Positions 36,372-45,693 of a DNA stretch of 64,000 bases are shown here, piece by piece. Source of the stretch: Bacillus kwashiorkori (GTDB taxonomy: Bacteria; Bacillota; Bacilli; Bacillales; Caldibacillaceae); contig NZ_CTDX01000016.1 in NCBI RefSeq assembly GCF_001375515.1, positions 1 to 64,000 on the forward strand, written 5' to 3'. The notes beneath the pieces are model-generated. The model did not search any database and was not told the origin of the DNA. It worked only from the letters and a program-made list of their open reading frames with translations. Each line of letters begins with the position of its first letter. The first letter of the stretch is position 1. Made by a program: the position numbers and the translations under genes.

Positions 36372-37634
36372 TCACTTACAAAATTTTGCTGCATTTAAAC
36401 CAGCTAACCTTCCAGTTACGAAGGCAGAAGTAATATTATAGCCACCAGTATAACCGTGAATATCTAACACTTCACCACAAAAAAATAGTCCTTTCGTCAT
36501 CTTGGAAGCCATCGTTTTCGGTTCAATTTCTTTGATGGAAACCCCACCACCTGTTACGAATGCTTTTTCCAACGGCTGCGTACCGTTCACGGTAAAACGA
36601 AAATCTTTACATAGCTTAGCCAATTGTCTTAATTTTTCTTTAGAGATAGTGTTTAATGGTGCATCTTGGTCGATCTTTGCCTGATTTAATAAAAACAATA
36701 AATAACGTTCTGGCAGATGTCCTTTAATACTATTTTTTATCGCTTTTTTTGGTTCTTCTTTCGTTTTTTCTATAAATTCTTGAAAAATTTCCTCCTCCTT
36801 TTTTTCGGGAAGGGAATCGAGTTTCATCACCACTTCTGACAATTCCCATTTTTTTAATGCTTTGACAACGAATTGACTGCAGCGTAATACTGCAGGGCCA
36901 GAGACACCAAAATGGGTAAAAATCATATCCATTTTGTGCGTGATAATCGTCTTTCCTTTCGGGTTAAGGACGGATAATGCTATGTTTCTTAAAGATAACC
37001 CTTGAAGTTGCCGGTTTTGAATAAATTCTTCATTTGATAATAACGGCACTTCCGTCGGATAAAGTTCTGTAATAGTGTGACCTGCTTTTTCAGCCCATGG
37101 GTAGCCGTCGCCAGTTGATCCTGTATGTGGAACAGATTTCCCGCCAACAGCGATTATAACTGCTTTTGGAATTATTTCATTACCGTTTTCTAGTAATACT
37201 TTAACTACTTTTCCGTCTTCATATAAAATATCTTTTACAGGAGTGTTTGTTAATATTTTTACATTTAATTCATTGAGCCGGTGAAGAAGTGCTCCAACAA
37301 CCGATTTTGCATCATTACTTACGGGGAACATTCTGCCATGGTCTTCTTCTTTTAATTTTACACCGAGGTTTTCAAAAAAATGAATAATATCTTCATTATT
37401 AAATTCAGCAAAGGCACTGTATAGAAAACGGCCGTTTCCTGGTATATGTTTGACTATTTCATCTATTGGTAAACGATTCGTAACATTGCAGCGTCCGCCT
37501 CCAGAAATGGCTAGTTTTCGTCCTAACTTATTTCCTTTATCAATTAATGTAACACGAACATTTGACTCACCTGCAGCGATAGCAGCCATCAATCCTGCTG
37601 GTCCTCCACCGATAACTAATACATCTGTTTCCAT
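36372..37634 (-). CDS. ytfP: BaiN/RdsA-family NAD(P)/FAD-dependent oxidoreductase (YtfP)
   Basis: A 420-residue HI0933-like flavoprotein. The FAD dinucleotide fold is [17 protein letters not shown] near the N-terminus. The family motif [16 protein letters not shown] follows, then [18 protein letters not shown] and [17 protein letters not shown] near the C-terminus. Related enzymes act on steroid or bile-acid double bonds. The substrate in Bacillaceae is not known. The frame opens at a GTG at 37643, but the ATG at 37634 is better spaced from AAAGGTGG. Confidence 0.88.
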   Translation of the reverse strand: METDVLVIGGGPAGLMAAIAAGESNVRVTLIDKGNKLGRKLAISGGGRCNVTNRLPIDEIVKHIPGNGRFLYSAFAEFNNEDIIHFFENLGVKLKEEDHGRMFPVSNDAKSVVGALLHRLNELNVKILTNTPVKDILYEDGKVVKVLLENGNEIIPKAVIIAVGGKSVPHTGSTGDGYPWAEKAGHTITELYPTEVPLLSNEEFIQNRQLQGLSLRNIALSVLNPKGKTIITHKMDMIFTHFGVSGPAVLRCSQFVVKALKKWELSEVVMKLDSLPEKKEEEIFQEFIEKTKEEPKKAIKNSIKGHLPERYLLFLLNQAKIDQDAPLNTISKEKLRQLAKLCKDFRFTVNGTQPLEKAFVTGGGVSIKEIEPKTMASKMTKGLFFCGEVLDIHGYTGGYNITSAFVTGRLAGLNAAKFCK

Positions 37635-37963
37635 TAAATCCACCTTTACTTTTTGAATTAATAATGCTAAAACTAATTTCTAGGCAAAGTTTTATTCATT
37701 ATATAAAACTTAAAGGTAAAATAAAAGATTGCCAATGACTTTAAGAAATATTAAAGGGTATATTCCTTTATATACTCACAAAAAAAAGATAGTTCTATAA
37801 ATTCGACAAAACTTGCAAAATGAAATTGTCAAACCATGTCATTAACATGTACACTACTTATAGTGACTTAAATCTAATTCATTAGTGATTGTAACATATA
37901 CTTTTTGTTCATATAAAGAAATCATTGAATATCGGAATATTTTCTGAAGTAGGAAGGGATTGT

Positions 37964-39571
37964 ATGTCTTCAAAATTATTACGGGGGACTTTTATTTTAA
38001 CAATTGGAACATATATTTCAAAATTTCTCGGTTTATTTTACGTTATTCCATTTGCTGCATTAGTGGGTAAGCAAGGTGCTGCCCTCTATTCATATGGCTA
38101 TGTACCGTACAATATTTTCTTAAGTATTGGTATTGGCGGGATACCTTTAGCTGTTTCAAAATTTGTTGCCAAATATAATGCACTTGGTGAATACAAAGTA
38201 GGCAGACAATTATTTAAGTCTGGTTTACTCATTATGATGACAACAGGATTCATCACATTTTTGGCCCTTTATTTTTTAGCCCCGTCTTTAGCGGGTATTA
38301 TTATTCCTGATGATGATTTAACTTCGCGTCCGGAAGATGTTGTTGCTGTTATTCGCTCGATTAGTTTTGCACTTATTGTCGTTCCGTTTATGAGTTTAAT
38401 CCGGGGATTTTTCCAAGGACACCAGTCGATGGGTCCTTCTGCAGTTTCTCAAGTGATTGAACAAATTGTCCGGATTACCTTTCTCTTAGCAGGGGCGTAT
38501 ATCGTTTTAAAGGTAGCCGATGGTACGGTCGTTGATGCGGTAAAAATTGCTACTTTTGCAGCATTTGTCGGCGCGATAGGTAGTTTAATTGTTCTCATTA
38601 TGTATTTTATTAAACGGAAGCCTTACTTAGATGAATTGTTAGAGCATGATAAAGGACAAATGAAAATTTCTTATCGAGAAATATATAAAGAGGTCATTAA
38701 TTATTCAATTCCGTTTATTTTCGTCGGATTAGCTAACCCTTTATTTCAATTAGTGGATACGTTAACTTTTAATCAAGCAATGGTGCAAATCGGCCTAGCA
38801 GATCAATCGGAGAATTATTTAGCGACGATGAATTTTTATGCCCATAAATTAGTCATTATTCCTGTGTCATTAGCAACCGCATTTTCTTTAACATTAGTGC
38901 CACTTATCACAAGTGCTTTTGTAAATCAACATCGTGATTCATTGCAACAACAATTGGATCAAACGTTTCAAGTCGTTATGTTTTTAACGTTACCAGCTTC
39001 TCTTGGGATATCTATTCTTGCAGAACCAATTTATACAGTTTTTTACAGTCATGATATATTAGGAGCGAATATCCTTGCTGCCTACGCTCCAGTAGCTATT
39101 TTGTTCGCTTTATTCTCTGTTTCAGCTGCTATATTGCAAGGGATAAATGAACAGCGGTTTACGATTTTTAGTTTGTTACTCGGGTTGTTAATGAAATTAG
39201 TGTTGAATATTCCATTAATAAAAGCGTTTGAGACATATGGCGCGATATTAGCAACAACAATTGGTTATTTAGTAGCTATCGTAATTAATTTTATCGTGAT
39301 AAAACATTACACCCAATACCGTCTAAAGCTCGTAATAAGAAGGACGATACTTATTTTCATTTTTAATGCAATTATGTTAGTGGTTGTGTTTTTTGTTTAT
39401 AAATTTCTTCATTTCTTTTTATCACCTGAATCCATTATTCCATCCGTTTTAATCATTCTAGTTTGTGTTATTTTTGCGGTGGTAGTTTATTTTTATTTAG
39501 GTCTTAAATCTAAATTGATTCAATTGATTTTAGGTGACCAAGTACAAAAAATTAAACGTCGGCTAAGTTAA
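37964..39571 (+). CDS. ytgP: Lipid II flippase MurJ / YtgP (MOP superfamily)
   Basis: A 535-residue membrane protein with about 14 hydrophobic segments. It belongs to the MviN/MurJ-like MATE/MOP group. B. subtilis YtgP (MurJ) flips lipid II across the membrane for cell-wall synthesis. The start LRGTFILTIGTYISKFLGLFY is typical. The frame opens at 37925, but the ATG at 37964 after AGGAAGGGA is the better start. The gap before it (37644-37963) shows no feature. Confidence 0.9.
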   Translation: MSSKLLRGTFILTIGTYISKFLGLFYVIPFAALVGKQGAALYSYGYVPYNIFLSIGIGGIPLAVSKFVAKYNALGEYKVGRQLFKSGLLIMMTTGFITFLALYFLAPSLAGIIIPDDDLTSRPEDVVAVIRSISFALIVVPFMSLIRGFFQGHQSMGPSAVSQVIEQIVRITFLLAGAYIVLKVADGTVVDAVKIATFAAFVGAIGSLIVLIMYFIKRKPYLDELLEHDKGQMKISYREIYKEVINYSIPFIFVGLANPLFQLVDTLTFNQAMVQIGLADQSENYLATMNFYAHKLVIIPVSLATAFSLTLVPLITSAFVNQHRDSLQQQLDQTFQVVMFLTLPASLGISILAEPIYTVFYSHDILGANILAAYAPVAILFALFSVSAAILQGINEQRFTIFSLLLGLLMKLVLNIPLIKAFETYGAILATTIGYLVAIVINFIVIKHYTQYRLKLVIRRTILIFIFNAIMLVVVFFVYKFLHFFLSPESIIPSVLIILVCVIFAVVVYFYLGLKSKLIQLILGDQVQKIKRRLS

Positions 39572-39584
39572 AGTGATTTTTATA

Positions 39585-39618
39585 TTTAAAAAGGGTGCTC
39601 ATGAACATGAAGCACCCT
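39585..39618 (-). terminator. Terminator between ytgP and the Gly-rich gene
   Basis: AGGGTGCT..AGCACCCT stem. On the minus strand it is followed by TTTTTAAA. It lies between convergent genes and may serve ytgP too. Confidence 0.7.
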
Positions 39619-39663
39619 AACTGTATATATTTTTATAAAGTTTGCGTATTTTTCTATAAAATA

Positions 39664-39891
39664 TTAAAAGCCTAATCGTCTTTCGATGCGTCGAACGCGG
39701 CGGTCAAGTTGGTTATATTGGTTTTGCAGTCGATTTACTTCCCGTTCTAGTTGATTGAGTCTTCCAGAAACTCCAGGGAGTGGGAAAAAACCGCCTTGTC
39801 CACCCGGTCCTCCAAATCCACCAGGCCCACCTTGATATTGTGTAGGGGATACACCCTGCTGTGGAAATTGCATTTGACGATAATCCATCAT
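39664..39891 (-). CDS. Small Gly-rich coiled-coil protein, possible spore surface protein
   Basis: A 75-residue protein in two parts. Residues 20-35 are a collagen-like Gly/Pro stretch (GGPGGFGGPGGQGG). Residues 42-73 are a highly charged Arg/Glu/Asn helix (LNQLEREVNRLQNQY) with heptad spacing, which should form a coiled coil. There is no signal peptide. I do not recognise the family. The composition (Gln/Gly/Tyr-rich head) is like that of small spore-coat proteins. A strong GAGGAGGG ribosome site supports expression. Two ATGs (39891, 39888) are possible starts. Confidence 0.7.
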   Translation of the reverse strand: MMDYRQMQFPQQGVSPTQYQGGPGGFGGPGGQGGFFPLPGVSGRLNQLEREVNRLQNQYNQLDRRVRRIERRLGF

Positions 39892-40109
39892 TCACATACC
39901 CTCCTCTTATTTAAAGATGTTATAGTGTATGATACATATGGGGAAGATGAACTAGGTAAGAGCCTATTTTTATATGTCTTGTTATTTTTTGGGAATTAAC
40001 GGGAAATTGCTAAAGTATGGATTTGAATAATGCAGTCTGGAGTAGCTTCCACAAAGTTATTTACTCAAATGAAAAATTAATATCATTTTACGAAAAGGGG
40101 AAATATTAG

Positions 40110-40823
40110 ATGAGAATGGATAAATTATTAGCAAACGTTGGATTTGGGACAAGAAAAGAAGTGAAACAATTAATAAAAAGTGGTGTCGTATTAGTTAATA
40201 ACGAAATAGTGAAGGAAGGAAAAAGCCATGTCGATCCAGAAAAAGATACGATTACTGTTCATGGAGAACAAATAGTTTATAAAGAATTTTATTATTTCAT
40301 GATGAATAAACCGGCGGGTGTTATTTCGGCGACAGAAGATATGAAAGATGAAACGGTAATTGATTTATTATACATAGAAGACCAACGTCCAAATATTTTC
40401 CCAGTCGGAAGGTTAGATAAAGATACAGAAGGCTTATTGCTGTTAACGAACGATGGACAGTTAGCCCATCAACTTTTATCACCAAAGAAGCATGTACCAA
40501 AAACATACTTTGTAGTCATTGATGGATCAATATGTGAAGAGGAACGGCACGCAATTGAAACAGGTGTACAATTAGACGATGGATATGTAACGAAACCAGC
40601 TAAACTAAAAGTAATCAAGAATGGAGAAATTCGTTCGGAAGTAGAATTGACAATTACAGAGGGGAAGTATCACCAAGTAAAAAGAATGTTTCAAGCAATT
40701 GGAAGAACTGTAGTTTATTTAAAACGGATGACGATGGGTCCTTTAAAATTAGATGAAGATTTAGCTTTAGGAGAATATCGTGAATTGACAGAGGAAGAGA
40801 TACAATTGTTAAAAGGAAAATAA
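40110..40823 (+). CDS. ytzG: 16S rRNA pseudouridine synthase, RsuA/RluB family (YtzG)
   Basis: A 237-residue protein with an N-terminal S4 RNA-binding domain (MDKLLANVGFGTRKEVKQLI). Next comes the catalytic domain with GRLDKDTEGLLLLTNDG (the Asp of GRLDxDTxGLLLLTNDG is catalytic) and KYHQVKRMF. It is in the size class of the small-subunit RsuA enzymes rather than RluB. It is the first gene after the Gly-rich gene and has its own ribosome site. Confidence 0.92.
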   Translation: MRMDKLLANVGFGTRKEVKQLIKSGVVLVNNEIVKEGKSHVDPEKDTITVHGEQIVYKEFYYFMMNKPAGVISATEDMKDETVIDLLYIEDQRPNIFPVGRLDKDTEGLLLLTNDGQLAHQLLSPKKHVPKTYFVVIDGSICEEERHAIETGVQLDDGYVTKPAKLKVIKNGEIRSEVELTITEGKYHQVKRMFQAIGRTVVYLKRMTMGPLKLDEDLALGEYRELTEEEIQLLKGK

Positions 40824-40867
40824 TTACATAAAATACCACTAAACGTTGAAATAGTCTTAAGCAAAAA

Positions 40868-40891
40868 GAAATCGCCGATTTTGGGCGATTA
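40868..40891 (-). terminator. Terminator after ytzE
   Basis: AATCGCC..GGCGATT stem, followed on the minus strand by TTCTTTTTGC. It lies between the convergent pseudouridine-synthase gene and ytzE. Confidence 0.75.
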
Positions 40892-40906
40892 ATAATATAT
40901 GAAGTT

Positions 40907-41128
40907 CTAAGATGACAGTTTTACTTTTTTATTTGTTGCGGTCCATTTTCCGCGGCTCGGACTTTTCACTAAGTCATTGTATTCCAGTACGTTTAAGTCT
41001 CTTTGAATCGTTCGAGGAGTAATGCCAAACTCGTCTACAAGTTCCTGGGTCGTAACAGTCCCATTTTCTTGGATAAACATATAGACTGATTTGATTCGAG
41101 TTAGCATTCGGTCAGTTGAATTTCTCAA
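40907..41128 (-). CDS. ytzE: DeoR-type helix-turn-helix regulator YtzE
   Basis: A 73-residue protein made only of a winged-helix HTH. It matches the DeoR N-terminal domain (QENGTVTTQELVDEFGITPRTIQRDLNVLEYNDLV) with no effector domain. The frame opens at 41185, but the TTG at 41128 after GGGAGTGG aligns with the known small family (RNSTDRMLTRIKSVYMFIQ). The target is unknown. It is divergent from pepV. Confidence 0.88.
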   Translation of the reverse strand: MRNSTDRMLTRIKSVYMFIQENGTVTTQELVDEFGITPRTIQRDLNVLEYNDLVKSPSRGKWTATNKKVKLSS

Positions 41129-41366
41129 AAAACCACTCCCTATCAAATTTTTATAGAGATGATGAATAATTTTTTGGAGACGCATTCCAAAAATAGAAAG
41201 CTATTTCATCTCTTAATACATTATACTTAAAAAGTAATATAAATATTATAACAAATTATTAATTAAATAGCTACTTTTTTCGGAAAGATTGTACAATTTT
41301 TTTCATAATCTAACAAGATAAAACAGATTTTTTAGTATATAATACTTTTTAATAAGAGGTGATTTT

Positions 41367-42785
41367 TTGGATAAAATAAATTGGCTTGAAGAAGTAATAA
41401 AAAGAAAAGAAGAGCTAATCGCAGATTTGCAAGGATTATTACATATTAAGAGTGTATTAGATGAAGAAAATAGGAAGCCGGATGCACCCTTTGGAGAAGG
41501 TGTGAAAGAAGCACTACTTTATATGCTTGAAAAGGGAAATAATGCAGGTTTTCAAACGAAAAACTTGGATAATTTAGCGGGACACCTGGAATTCGGCAAT
41601 GGAGAACAGTTGCTCGGTATCCTTTGTCATGTAGATGTCGTTCCTGAAGGTGATGGTTGGAATTATGATCCTTATGGAGCTGAAATTCATAATGGAAAAA
41701 TTTATGCAAGAGGAGCTCTCGATGATAAAGGTCCAACCATTGCCGCATTTTATGCAATGAAAATTGTCCACGAGTTGAGGTTACCTTTATCTAAAAGGGT
41801 GCGAATGATCATCGGAACAGATGAGGAAAGTAAATGGAGATGTGTTGAGCATTATTTTAAATCTGAAGAAATGCCAACTATTGGTTTTGCACCGGATGCT
41901 GATTTTCCAATTATACATGCAGAAAAAGGGATGGTCGAATTAGAGTTAACGTACGATGAAGAACTTGCAAAGGACGATAAGTCGTTATTCGAAGTTCATT
42001 CCTTTCATTCGGGAAGACGCTATAATATGGTTCCAGATTATGCGGAAGTAATAATGAAAACAACAAGCAACTTCGACGATTTGATTGCGAACTTCGAACA
42101 ATTTTTATCAGAGAAGAAATTAAGTGGCCAAGTAGAGAAAAAAACCGAAACCGAGTTGCGTTTCGTTTTAAAAGGGGTTTCCGCTCATGCGATGGAGCCA
42201 AATAACGGGAAAAATGCTGGCTTATATTTAGCCGCTTTCTTAGCAGAACAAAATATTGATGGACGTGCAAAACAATATTTCCAATTTTTGACGAACTATT
42301 TCTTCGAAGATTCTCGTGGCATTAAATTAGGAATTAATTACCGTGATGCTGTTAGTGGAGATTTAACGGTAAATATTGGAATTTTAAATTACGAAAAATC
42401 ACAAACAGGGAATGTCGGTATAAATATCCGCTATCCGGTTACTTATCAATTCGAAGGGGCGAAAAATATCATTGATCGACTTGTTCAAGATTATCCATTT
42501 CATGTAACCCATTATGCAAATTCCGAACCCCATTATGTAGAAGAGAGTCATCCGTTAATTCAAACTTTGCAAAAAGTATATGAGCGACAAACTGGAGAAA
42601 AAGCGGAGTTGCTCGCAATCGGTGGAGGAACATATGCAAGATCATTGAAAGCAGGTGTCGCATTTGGTCCGCTATTCCCTGGAAGACAAGACGTAGCCCA
42701 TCAAAAAGATGAATATATGGAACTGGAAGACTTATTGAAAGCAACTGCCATTTATGCTGAAGCTATTTATGAATTAGCAAAGTAA
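41367..42785 (+). CDS. pepV: Dipeptidase PepV (M20 family)
   Basis: A 472-residue zinc dipeptidase with the M20A fold. Metal-site motifs are GILCHVDVVPEGDGW, ALDDKGPTIAAFYA, GTDEESKWR (where other M20 members have the catalytic EE pair), and the final GGGTYAR with the conserved His (DVAHQKDE). Start is TTG at 41367 with AGAGGTGA. It corresponds to B. subtilis YtjP. Confidence 0.93.
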   Translation: MDKINWLEEVIKRKEELIADLQGLLHIKSVLDEENRKPDAPFGEGVKEALLYMLEKGNNAGFQTKNLDNLAGHLEFGNGEQLLGILCHVDVVPEGDGWNYDPYGAEIHNGKIYARGALDDKGPTIAAFYAMKIVHELRLPLSKRVRMIIGTDEESKWRCVEHYFKSEEMPTIGFAPDADFPIIHAEKGMVELELTYDEELAKDDKSLFEVHSFHSGRRYNMVPDYAEVIMKTTSNFDDLIANFEQFLSEKKLSGQVEKKTETELRFVLKGVSAHAMEPNNGKNAGLYLAAFLAEQNIDGRAKQYFQFLTNYFFEDSRGIKLGINYRDAVSGDLTVNIGILNYEKSQTGNVGINIRYPVTYQFEGAKNIIDRLVQDYPFHVTHYANSEPHYVEESHPLIQTLQKVYERQTGEKAELLAIGGGTYARSLKAGVAFGPLFPGRQDVAHQKDEYMELEDLLKATAIYAEAIYELAK

Positions 42786-42822
42786 TTTTTCCATACTTAA
42801 ATGTCTGGCAGAAAAGTTCCCT

Positions 42823-42858
42823 ACCGTTAGAATGGTGATAACAGACTACCATAACGGT
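42823..42858 (+). repeat. Two-step hairpin between pepV and thpR
   Basis: ACCGTT..ATGGT pairs with ACCAT..AACGGT (42823-42858). It is followed by GGTGAGGGA (about 42865-42873) and a very short frame (ATG at 42884, 18 codons, MFKFYDEKFSPILKQRLQ). I do not recognise this peptide. A decayed mobile-element end or a leader peptide are both possible. Confidence 0.4.
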
Positions 42859-42954
42859 ACGATAGGTGAGGGAATGAAAATAAATGTTCAAATTCTATGA
42901 TGAGAAGTTTTCTCCAATTTTGAAACAACGACTACAATAATTAAGTATTACAAC

Positions 42955-42980
42955 GGATGCTAAAATGCATCCTTTTCTTT
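42955..42980 (+). terminator. Terminator-like hairpin before thpR
   Basis: GGATGC..GCATCC followed by TTTTCTTTT. It probably ends pepV or the short leader frame. Confidence 0.6.
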
Positions 42981-43016
42981 TAATAATTTTAACTATAAAG
43001 ATGGGGGATATTGCCA

Positions 43017-43592
43017 ATGGATTTACATTATTTTTTTGCTGTCAAACTTCCAGATGAAGCGAAAGAGGTAATAAATGAATGGATACAAAAAAAGAAAAGC
43101 CATTTTCCTTTTAAAAATTGGGTTCATCCTCAAGACTATCATATCACTCTTGCGTTTTTAGGCAGTTGTAAAAAAGACCGATTGGACAAATTAAATGTCA
43201 GTATGGAAAAAATGTTATGGAAAGAAGAAAGCTTTTCGCTTACTTTAAACGAGTTAGGATTTTTTGGATCGGAGAAGCAACCGCGAGTTTTCTGGTTAGA
43301 TGTATTACCTTCAGAATCTTTATTACAAATACAGAAAAAAGTGTATAATCATTGTATAGATAGTGGATTTATTTTAGATAAAAAGCCATTTCGGCCACAT
43401 ATTACTTTGGCAAGAAAGTGGCAAGGAGAAACCCCGTTTAATAAATCAAATTTAGTTAAAATACAACAAAAAAGTGAAAAACTATACACATTCATGATTG
43501 ATTCAATCGTTTTATATGAATCACATGTAAAAGAAACACCTAAGTACTACGAGTATTTTCGCTACCCTCTAAGCGATAGTTATCATAAATAA
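43017..43592 (+). CDS. thpR: RNA 2',3'-cyclic phosphodiesterase ThpR (YtlP)
   Basis: A 191-residue 2H phosphoesterase. The two HxTL-type signatures are seen as YHITLAFLG (near residue 42) and HITLARK (near residue 123). The enzyme opens 2',3'-cyclic phosphate ends of RNA. The frame opens six bases earlier at a TTG, but the ATG at 43017 is better spaced. It is first in the run thpR-ytlQ-ytlR-ytmP. Confidence 0.92.
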   Translation: MDLHYFFAVKLPDEAKEVINEWIQKKKSHFPFKNWVHPQDYHITLAFLGSCKKDRLDKLNVSMEKMLWKEESFSLTLNELGFFGSEKQPRVFWLDVLPSESLLQIQKKVYNHCIDSGFILDKKPFRPHITLARKWQGETPFNKSNLVKIQQKSEKLYTFMIDSIVLYESHVKETPKYYEYFRYPLSDSYHK

Positions 43593-43604
43593 AGGAATGG
43601 TATT

Positions 43605-44555
43605 ATGGGGCAATTAGTTAAATTGCAAGATTATATCTCACGTTATGAGCTGGACATTTATCGGTATCCGCCACGTTTTATCAAATTAAAAAGAGAACAG
43701 TGGCAAAAATTAAAGCATGCTTGGGAAACAGAACAGTGGCCAATTTATGAGGAAGAGCTAGAAGAAATGAATTTAAGTTTCGAAAAGTCTTCACCGAAAT
43801 TCATTCAAAAATTAAAGATGGTATTCAATAAGCAGAATGAAATTAACTCTATTATAAAGGAAGATGATTATATACCTACTTCGGATGAGGGCATAAATAT
43901 ATTTCAAAAGCAAATCGAACGTCCGCAAAATTTAGAAGAATTAAAAAACCTTTTTTTACAAGAAATATTTGAAACACAAATGATTTGGGCAAGTTCCACT
44001 ATTACAGAGAAATCTTATATTGACTCAAGTTATTATCGGGAAGAAAAGATAAAGTTATTTTTGCAGCGTTTCCCAGATACGTTTTTACTTTTTTATCGCC
44101 CTGTTTTCTTAATAAATAGAGCATTGTTTGAAAGTGAAATCATTTTATTGTCTCCAACAGATTTATATTGTATTTCCTTTTTAGAAGCAGAAGATGACAC
44201 GGTATTTGTTGGCTCGGATGAACGTTTTTGGGAAAAAAGAGGTAGTAATGAAACTTCTAAAATAGTTAATCCTTTAATTTCTCTTACTCGGACAGAAAAT
44301 GTTATTCGTAAATTATTGCAGGCACATAACATTGATTTTCCGATTCAAAAAATATTAATTTCAAGAAGCGGCTATATAGACTATTCGTTAATCCCATTTG
44401 GAACGACCATTGTGGATAAACGAACTTTCCGAACGTGGTTTGAAACAAGCCGAAAGATGCCTTCTCCCTTAAAACATATGCAGTTAAAAGTTGCAAAAAC
44501 ATTATTAGATTATTGTCATACTGTTTCCGTAAAGCGGCAAGAATGGTCATTTTAA
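43605..44555 (+). CDS. ytlQ: YtlQ-like protein of unknown function
   Basis: A 316-residue soluble protein, strongly Lys/Glu/Gln-rich, 12 bp after thpR. It matches B. subtilis YtlQ in size, position and N-terminus (LQDYISRYELDIYRYPPRFI). The middle part DTFLLFYRPVFLINRALFESEIILLSP resembles the core of NERD-like domains, but I cannot confirm it. No membrane segment or signal is seen. Confidence 0.75.
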   Translation: MGQLVKLQDYISRYELDIYRYPPRFIKLKREQWQKLKHAWETEQWPIYEEELEEMNLSFEKSSPKFIQKLKMVFNKQNEINSIIKEDDYIPTSDEGINIFQKQIERPQNLEELKNLFLQEIFETQMIWASSTITEKSYIDSSYYREEKIKLFLQRFPDTFLLFYRPVFLINRALFESEIILLSPTDLYCISFLEAEDDTVFVGSDERFWEKRGSNETSKIVNPLISLTRTENVIRKLLQAHNIDFPIQKILISRSGYIDYSLIPFGTTIVDKRTFRTWFETSRKMPSPLKHMQLKVAKTLLDYCHTVSVKRQEWSF

Positions 44556-44604
44556 AAAGTGGGTAGTTAGTAAGTTATTAATTTTATTGAAAACGAGGGA
44601 TTTT

Positions 44605-45537
44605 ATGGACTTACATTTTATCATTAATCCCGCAGCGAAAAACGGGTATAGTTTAAAAATATGGCAAAAAATAGAAACCATGCTAGAGGAAAAACAAATA
44701 AAGTTCAAAAGACATTTTACGAAAACTAGTGGAGACGGGACAGTTTTGGCAAGAGATATAGCTAGTAATTCTGTTGGACAAGTATATATTATTGCTGTTG
44801 GTGGTGATGGTACAGTCCATGAAGTTGTGAATGGTGTTTATCTTTATTCAAATGTAATCATCGGCTATATACCTGCTGGTTCTGGGAATGATTTTTCAAG
44901 AGGATTTTCCTTTTCACTTAAACCTTATGAAGCATTTCAACAAATAATGGACTACTATGAGAAAAGAGCATATAAGCAATTTGATATTGGTTATTTTATA
45001 AAGCGGTCAGGGATTACTGGGGCATTTATTAACAACTTTGGCTGTGGTTTTGATGCGAAAATTAGTCGAAGTGCTAATCAATCTAAACTTAAACCAATAT
45101 TAAATAAATTTTCAATGGGTAAATTAATTTACGTGTTCTATTTAATAAAGGAAGTGCTTTTGTATCAACCATCCAAATTACAATTATGTCTCGATGGAAG
45201 ATCATATACATTTGATAACACATGGTTTGTTACTGTCTCTAATCAACCTTTTTATGGTGGTGGAATGGAGATTGCACCAATGGCAGAACCAAACGATGGC
45301 GTTTTTGATATAATTGTAGTTAATAATATTTCTAGATTAAAATTACTTTTTTTATTTATTACTGTGTTTTGGGGTGGACACACACGTATGAAGGAAGTTT
45401 CGACATTTACTAGTAGAGAAATAAAGATAAATACTGCTACCGAACTACCGCTACACGCAGATGGTGAAGATATTGGTTTGGGAGTGGTAAATATTACCAT
45501 TAGGCGAAATGAAGTTTCTATTTTAAGTAAAAATTAA
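44605..45537 (+). CDS. ytlR: Diacylglycerol/lipid kinase family protein YtlR
   Basis: A 310-residue DAGK_cat family kinase. Motifs are IINPAAKNGYS near the start, IAVGGDGTVHEVVNG (the GGDGT nucleotide motif), and GSGNDFSRGF. The substrate is not assignable: diacylglycerol (as for DgkB), sphingoid or undecaprenol types are possible. DgkB itself is a separate gene in Bacillus. The frame opens at a TTG at 44587, but the ATG at 44605 is preferred. Confidence 0.87.
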   Translation: MDLHFIINPAAKNGYSLKIWQKIETMLEEKQIKFKRHFTKTSGDGTVLARDIASNSVGQVYIIAVGGDGTVHEVVNGVYLYSNVIIGYIPAGSGNDFSRGFSFSLKPYEAFQQIMDYYEKRAYKQFDIGYFIKRSGITGAFINNFGCGFDAKISRSANQSKLKPILNKFSMGKLIYVFYLIKEVLLYQPSKLQLCLDGRSYTFDNTWFVTVSNQPFYGGGMEIAPMAEPNDGVFDIIVVNNISRLKLLFLFITVFWGGHTRMKEVSTFTSREIKINTATELPLHADGEDIGLGVVNITIRRNEVSILSKN

Positions 45538-45693
45538 TGCCAGATTTTTCCTATATTTGTCTAGCTAGTATTTACTCTTGACTTGTTTAGCTAATAACCG
45601 ATAAAATCAAAAAGCGACTATTTATTTTTCCTAGTGTCGTGTTACAATAAAAATAGCTTAACAGAATTACATGGCTTATTGAAGGTGAATCTT

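Noticed and set aside
45252-45500. 82-codon frame opposite ytlR
   Set aside because: It lies entirely within the ytlR kinase gene on the opposite strand and its composition follows the antisense of that gene. ytlR itself has clear DAGK motifs.
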